Shown: positions 59,701-64,000 of the stretch, in pieces
How positions within the stretch are numbered: position 1 is the first letter of the stretch
How the letters are laid out: each line of letters starts with the position of its first letter
Source of the DNA: Gossypium raimondii
Lineage: Eukaryota; Streptophyta; Magnoliopsida; Malvales; Malvaceae
NCBI RefSeq assembly: GCF_025698545.1
Contig: NC_068575.1
Coordinates: forward strand, 61,327,980-61,391,979
Direction: 5' to 3'
DNA length: 64,000 nucleotides
Program-made: the position numbers and the translations under genes
The notes under the pieces: generated by a model
What the model was told of the DNA's origin: nothing
Database searches by the model: none
The model's input: only the letters and a program-made list of their open reading frames with translations

Positions 59701-60126
59701 ACAGGAGCTAAGGGATGTATACACGAATTAAACATTCATTTTTTGCTCGGGTTTCTTTTCTAGATTTGACGATCTGAAAACATGACATAAACACAACACA
59801 TTTAGTACATTTATTGTACTCGTATTTAGGATTTTGACACATAATAATTTGTATTGAATTTATATTTACACGGTTTACATGAAAAGGACATGAGCTAAGG
59901 CATGTATACACGAATTAAACATCTCTCTAATGTGTGCGTGCACGCATGTGCATACATGTACAAGCTGCGCTGCTCTGACCCTTCGATTTTCCTCAAGTAT
60001 CTGACATTTACCGTCGAGTTTGGGTAACATAATGCACAACTATGTGCCCAATTACTGATCGGAGTTCTTTGGATGCAGAGTGTGATCGACGACATGTACA
60101 AGAGCATAAACAAGCCAAATGCTTGA
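53740..60126 (+). CDS. LACS4-like: Long-chain acyl-CoA synthetase (LACS4 type)
   Basis: It activates long-chain fatty acids to acyl-CoA with ATP, feeding lipid and wax synthesis; LACS4-type enzymes act at the ER. Nineteen exons give 663 residues: 53740-53894, 54530-54593, 54705-54794, 54874-54930, 55042-55090, 55310-55386, 55637-55676, 55778-55872, 56348-56515, 56669-56779, 56859-56946, 57342-57408, 57807-57882, 58002-58119, 58233-58478, 58567-58706, 58930-59112, 59236-59355, 60079-60126. All junctions keep frame with GT-AG introns. The AMP-binding loop [11 protein letters not shown] is at about 230-240, GYGLTET at about 417-423, WFHTGD near 500, and [18 protein letters not shown] follows. 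The start at 53740 ([15 protein letters not shown]) matches the family N-terminus. Arabidopsis LACS4 has 666 residues, so this is full length. The last intron carries a 3-unit repeat. No breaks were seen. Confidence 0.96.
59361..59922 (+). repeat. Three-unit tandem repeat (about 187 bp) in the last LACS intron
   Basis: Units start with TTCATTTTTTGCTCG at 59361, 59549 and 59735. Each contains 'cttttctagatttgacgat', 'cataaacacaac', 'tttattgtactc' and 'cacggtttaca'. Divergence among the units is a few percent. The third unit runs into a short TG-rich stretch ('tgtgtgcgtgcacgcatgtg') near 59930. The repeat is wholly inside the intron between exons 18 and 19. Confidence 0.93.
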
Positions 60127-62729
60127 CCGAACGGGGATCCTAAAGCGGGTTGTTCTACGATTCTGCTCTTTTCGTTTAGTTTGGACAGTAAAATACAAAC
60201 TTCTTTGAAGGTAACATTTTTAGAGAATTGTTTTTATCTCATTATTAGAATTTTGAAAATAAGTAAACAATAAGGGGATAGTTTTATGAGGAGAATGTAA
60301 CATTAGTAGTTGGTCAAAGTCTAAATTCTAAATTGGTTTCAATTTTTAAAACTTCTTAATTGAATTAAAAATATTAATATTATATCAATTAGATTTACAT
60401 ATTTCAAGTAAGAATTTAATAGCTAAGCTGATAATTAAATTAACAAAAGGATTTGATTGATATGATATATATATATTGAAGATTTAATTATATATATTTA
60501 AAATTTTAGGGTTTAATTTAAATTTTAGAAAATAACTTGTGAACATGTCATTATTTAGTTTTTGAATTATATTCATTTTCCTATTTTGTTCATATATTTT
60601 TGTTCCTTACTTTAATATTTAAACTATCATTAAGACGTGATTCGTTTTATAATTTGAAAAAAAAGCCAAATCAAGCCTTAAAGCTTTTTATTTAAAAATA
60701 ATAAATATTTTTAAATAACATGTATATATACATATGAGAATTTGAAGGGTATGCCTATTCTAATATATATATCCCAATAAACCCAGGCCAAATTACTAAA
60801 AATTGAGATTGGCCAATAAGAAGAAACCTTAAGAAAAAGAACTTAAGTTTTAATTGAGATGGGAACATCATAATTCACAGCCATTATATTTGAAAAAAAG
60901 TGAATAAAAAAATTGTTAAGTCTATCTAAATGATCAATTTCTTTAAAGTGGCCCAGCTAGGCTCGGCGGTGGACGTAGCCTACACGTATATAAGTCAACT
61001 ATAATCTTAAGTTTAATGCCAAGTAGAAAACTAAAAGTCAACCTATTTCAGTAGATAAAGAAGAGAAGTCAAGTAACCAAATTATTCAAACCGGCCTGGT
61101 CCATCGTTCATATTATAAAATTCTTAAAATAAACAAATGTTCAAATAGTTTTCGTGGAAGACCCATACCGAGACAGCTCATTGAACTGTTGAAGTGAATT
61201 AGGGAGGACCTTGATTTGACATGGTTATATCTCTCATGTTTCAAACCATTTCTAACGCTATGTTTGAACCTATTTTGCCTCATGCCTATGGAACTTCCTA
61301 GGCTGGCAATTATAGTATTTAATACAACTTTTTTTTTTCTCTTAATTATATGTATGTTGAGAGAAGGATGTAAAATTTACACTTCTTACTCATTTTTTAG
61401 AAAGATATATGATCGCTTTATAGTAATTTGTTTGCTACATTATAATTCTTTTGAGCAATTAAAAAATTAATATACGTTAAAAATTCACATGAAATACTAA
61501 TTCTAAAAACAAAATCGCTCAAATAATCATTTTCTTATCAATAGGTGATACCCAAGAAAGGCGCTAAGGAAGCTGCGGACTAAGGCTCTCTTGGAAAGAC
61601 CTATGTAAAATTATATTTTGGATTTTTCAAAAATACTAAAAATTCAATTTAGTATTTCAAAGAGTATAAAAATATAAACTAAGGCAATAATAAAAATATT
61701 AGTTCTCATAAAAATATATTAAAAAAAATTAACTTCGCTCTAGATACCCAAAAATAAAGGAACTTCCCAACCATTATAAATTATCCCTAGAATAACACCA
61801 ATAATGAATCTAAAAACAAAAAACAAGTAGATTAAATAAAATAATTATATTTCATTATTAAAACCTTTTAAAATTAAAATTCAAACTTAAACCATTTGGA
61901 ATAAAACTTTTAGGTTTAACCCAATAAGTAATATTTTCATTTACTAAAAGAAAATCATGACTTCACCCTGACTATCATGGTAAACACAACACTCTCTCAC
62001 CCTCCTTTTTGTACCTCTCTTATCATGTTCATGCCTTTGGCTAATTTAGGTATCAAATAAACTTGGAAAATCTGACGCTGACATCCTTTGGTTTTTCTTT
62101 CTTCCTTGTAAGTCCTTAAAACTACCAGCATTCACAAAGACCTTAACAGAATTCATAGACATTAACATTTGTTGAACTGATATTATCTTTTAAAAGAAAC
62201 AATTAGTAAACCAATCAACTCAATTCGGGATTCATTAATGCAATCTTTTTGGTGATTAATTTAATAAAGGCACTAAAAGCAATTATCAAAAAGAGTTGAC
62301 AAAAGGGAAAAAGTAAAACTCCATTGGCTTTGTAAGCAAGGATTAAAAAGTCAAAATGGAGAACCCATGATGGCCCCAAATTTTTATGTGGTGTTGGATG
62401 CAATTGCAAAAATACCTGCGAAATATGCTAAACCCACAATGAAGGCAACCCATTTAATTGGATGATTAAAATGCTTTATATCTTAAATTAATAATTTTCT
62501 TCTCCAGCTCCATTGAGATAAAAGCCACCAATATCATTAATTATATTATCCATATATCCCTTTAGTCGGCACTTGCTGGGAGACCCTTTAATTTTATAAC
62601 TAGAAATATTAATTGGACGATGTGCAAAATTCTTTTATATCTCAAACTTCAACTTGCTATCTTAAGTTAGGTTAAATCCCTATATATAAATATATATTGT
62701 TATATAAATAATATAGAGCATGTCACGTA

Positions 62730-62970
62730 AACCTTGACCGTTGACATGTGTATTCCTCACTCATCTGACGAGGTATGATTCAATTAGTCAAGGTCTTGTT
62801 CGCTACCAACTTGACTAGTTAATCAACAGATCGCCACTTGCATAGTCTTACCCTGCTTACCTATATCTTTAGAGGGTATCTGGGACACGTGCAATCCCTG
62901 GTGGGGTAATGTGTCACCACACATGACGTTTGACTAATTATCCTTAACACATCACATCAATGGACCGTGT
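62730..62970. promoter_or_regulatory. Cluster of W-box and ACGTG words
   Basis: Within 240 bp there are TTGACC (about 62734), TTGACA (about 62741), TTGACT (about 62812) and TTGACT (about 62931), together with GACACGTG near 62884. An inverted pair 'attagtcaagg' and 'aacttgactagt' lies around 62786-62821. This density could mark a stress-type promoter of a gene beyond the window, or a repeat fragment. No coding sequence follows inside the window. Confidence 0.2.
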
Positions 62971-62972
62971 CT

Positions 62973-63009
<37 letters not shown>

Positions 63010-63479
63010 ATGAGCTACTATGAGGAGACTACAGAGAAGCAACCATTCAATATATATTATAATAAAATTTGAGTATAGTTATTTTAAATTATTAAAAAAA
63101 AAGTTTAAATCAACTTGGATCAAAGGATCAAAGGTAAACATTTTTATATATAAACATGGATTCAATGTAAATTTTAATGTATTAAATCTTAAATACAAAT
63201 AAAATACATATGAAATATTTCATTTAATAAATGTGTTACGATGATATTGTGTTTTTCCTATATATAAATATTCGTCTTATCATTACAAACAAGGCTAAAT
63301 GTTTCTTAGTAATTGGCAAATGTGGACAAAACCTTATGCCTAAATGGCGGTGGCCATGCATTGCATCAATGTCTTTCTTACATTTTATGTATGAATGAAT
63401 TAGTTTCCTTCAAACAACTCTCTCTCTCTAAATAATATTTTGAATTACAATTTCAACTAAAAATAATAATAATAAAATA

Positions 63480-63610
63480 TCGATTGAGTTTTAACTCGAT
63501 TGGAATCAGTATTATTGTCAGTGTAGAAGGATGTGAGTTAAGTGTACTAAACGCATTATCCTCCTATTTCTAGGTTGGAAAGAGGTTATGAGTAATTATA
63601 AGCATTCTAT
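63480..63610 (+). mobile_element. SINE-like fragment
   Basis: The text 'gttttaactcgattggaatc' followed by 'gtgtagaaggatgtgagtta', 'cgcattatcctcctatttct' and 'ggttggaaagaggttatgag' resembles a dispersed short element that I associate with dicot genomes, with tRNA-like box words. Family and ends could not be fixed from one copy. Confidence 0.35.
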
Positions 63611-64000
63611 AAAAATATATATATATATATATATATATGATAAGAATTTATAATGAGATTATTAAAAAATTAATGACAAAATTAATTGCTTCTAGCCATT
63701 GACTTGGCTTTTAAAAAAATCTAGATCCCTAGGAAATTTGATCATTAATTATTCTTATTTTATATGTAAAATTTTGAAAATTCGGTTTCTTTTCACATTT
63801 TAAATATTATATATCAATATTTTTAGTATATAATTTAAAAAAAGCAGTATTATTAAAATTAAATTTTGACACAATGTGACTGGAAAACATAATTATGTAA
63901 TAAATATATTTATAAAAATTGATATAGAAAATAAATAAAGTTTTAGTGAAAATGGTAAAATAGAAATGTTGAGTGTCTTAATTACAAATTTTATTATGTG

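Larger units (their letters stand above)
60127..64000. other. 3' flank of LACS gene and gene-poor interval
   Basis: After a probable 3' UTR the DNA is AT-rich. It contains (TA)n runs at about 62977-63004 and 63617-63638 and a SINE-like piece at 63480-63610. No coding gene is supported. The segment at 62730-62970 is more promoter-like and is listed separately. Confidence 0.45.

Noticed and set aside
62977-63638. CRISPR-like or other arrays suggested by regular TA repeats
   Set aside because: Simple (TA)n microsatellites with no repeat-spacer structure; the genome is a plant nuclear one.
1-64000. LTR retrotransposons or virus-like elements
   Set aside because: I found no paired long terminal repeats, primer-binding site, gag or integrase frames. 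The repeats seen are MITEs, microsatellites, local duplications and doubtful LINE or SINE pieces.

Overview
The window looks like nuclear DNA of a eudicot plant. It is AT-rich, its genes carry many short introns, and much of the space between genes is filled with small inverted-repeat transposons (MITEs) and microsatellites. The best protein matches from memory (hybrid proline-rich proteins, a clade B auxin response factor, UIEF, OXA1, LACS4) and the style of the repeats suggest a cotton (Gossypium) or a close Malvaceae relative. That is an inference; no marker here proves the species. I saw no prokaryotic, organellar or virus-like segment and no recognisable LTR retrotransposon.

Layout. 1-15.1 kb: four small single-exon genes for secreted hybrid proline-rich / 8-cysteine proteins. 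Three are tandem on the + strand (2459, 5285, 8113); a diverged fourth is on the - strand (15003). Extra copies of their upstream DNA stand without a gene at about 1-700, 1490-1780 and 9640-10160. 15.2-21 kb: gene-poor, with MITEs and a GC-rich repeat. 21.05-24.16 kb (-): a decayed cellulose synthase-like G gene with a 153-bp (ATGT)n microsatellite in one intron. 26.1-29.7 kb (-): an intact 14-exon auxin response factor of the ARF9/ARF18 type. 29.7-35.5 kb: gene-poor. 35.5-36.6 kb (-): a single-exon glutaredoxin-like protein with a four-CxxC tail. 38.1 kb (-): tRNA-Ala(CGC). 39.5-41.9 kb (-): a six-exon UAP56-interacting mRNA export factor (UIEF type), with a 116-bp tandem duplication carrying its TATA region. 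43.8-52.1 kb (+): a tandem duplication of the mitochondrial OXA1 insertase gene. 53.7-60.1 kb (+): an intact 19-exon long-chain acyl-CoA synthetase (LACS4 type, 663 residues). 60.1-64 kb: gene-poor.

The genes do not form one pathway; this is an ordinary plant chromosome arm with unrelated neighbours. The most notable structure is the OXA1 pair. The upstream copy has all nine exons but a 2-base loss in exon 8 that cuts off the last membrane helix and matrix tail. The downstream copy has lost exon 2 and most of exon 1 through a 1,444-bp microhomology deletion, yet keeps exons 4-9 open with good splice sites. Neither copy alone encodes a normal OXA1, while together they hold every exon intact. 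Exon coordinates below were worked out by hand from splice signals and reading frame and have not been tested against transcripts.
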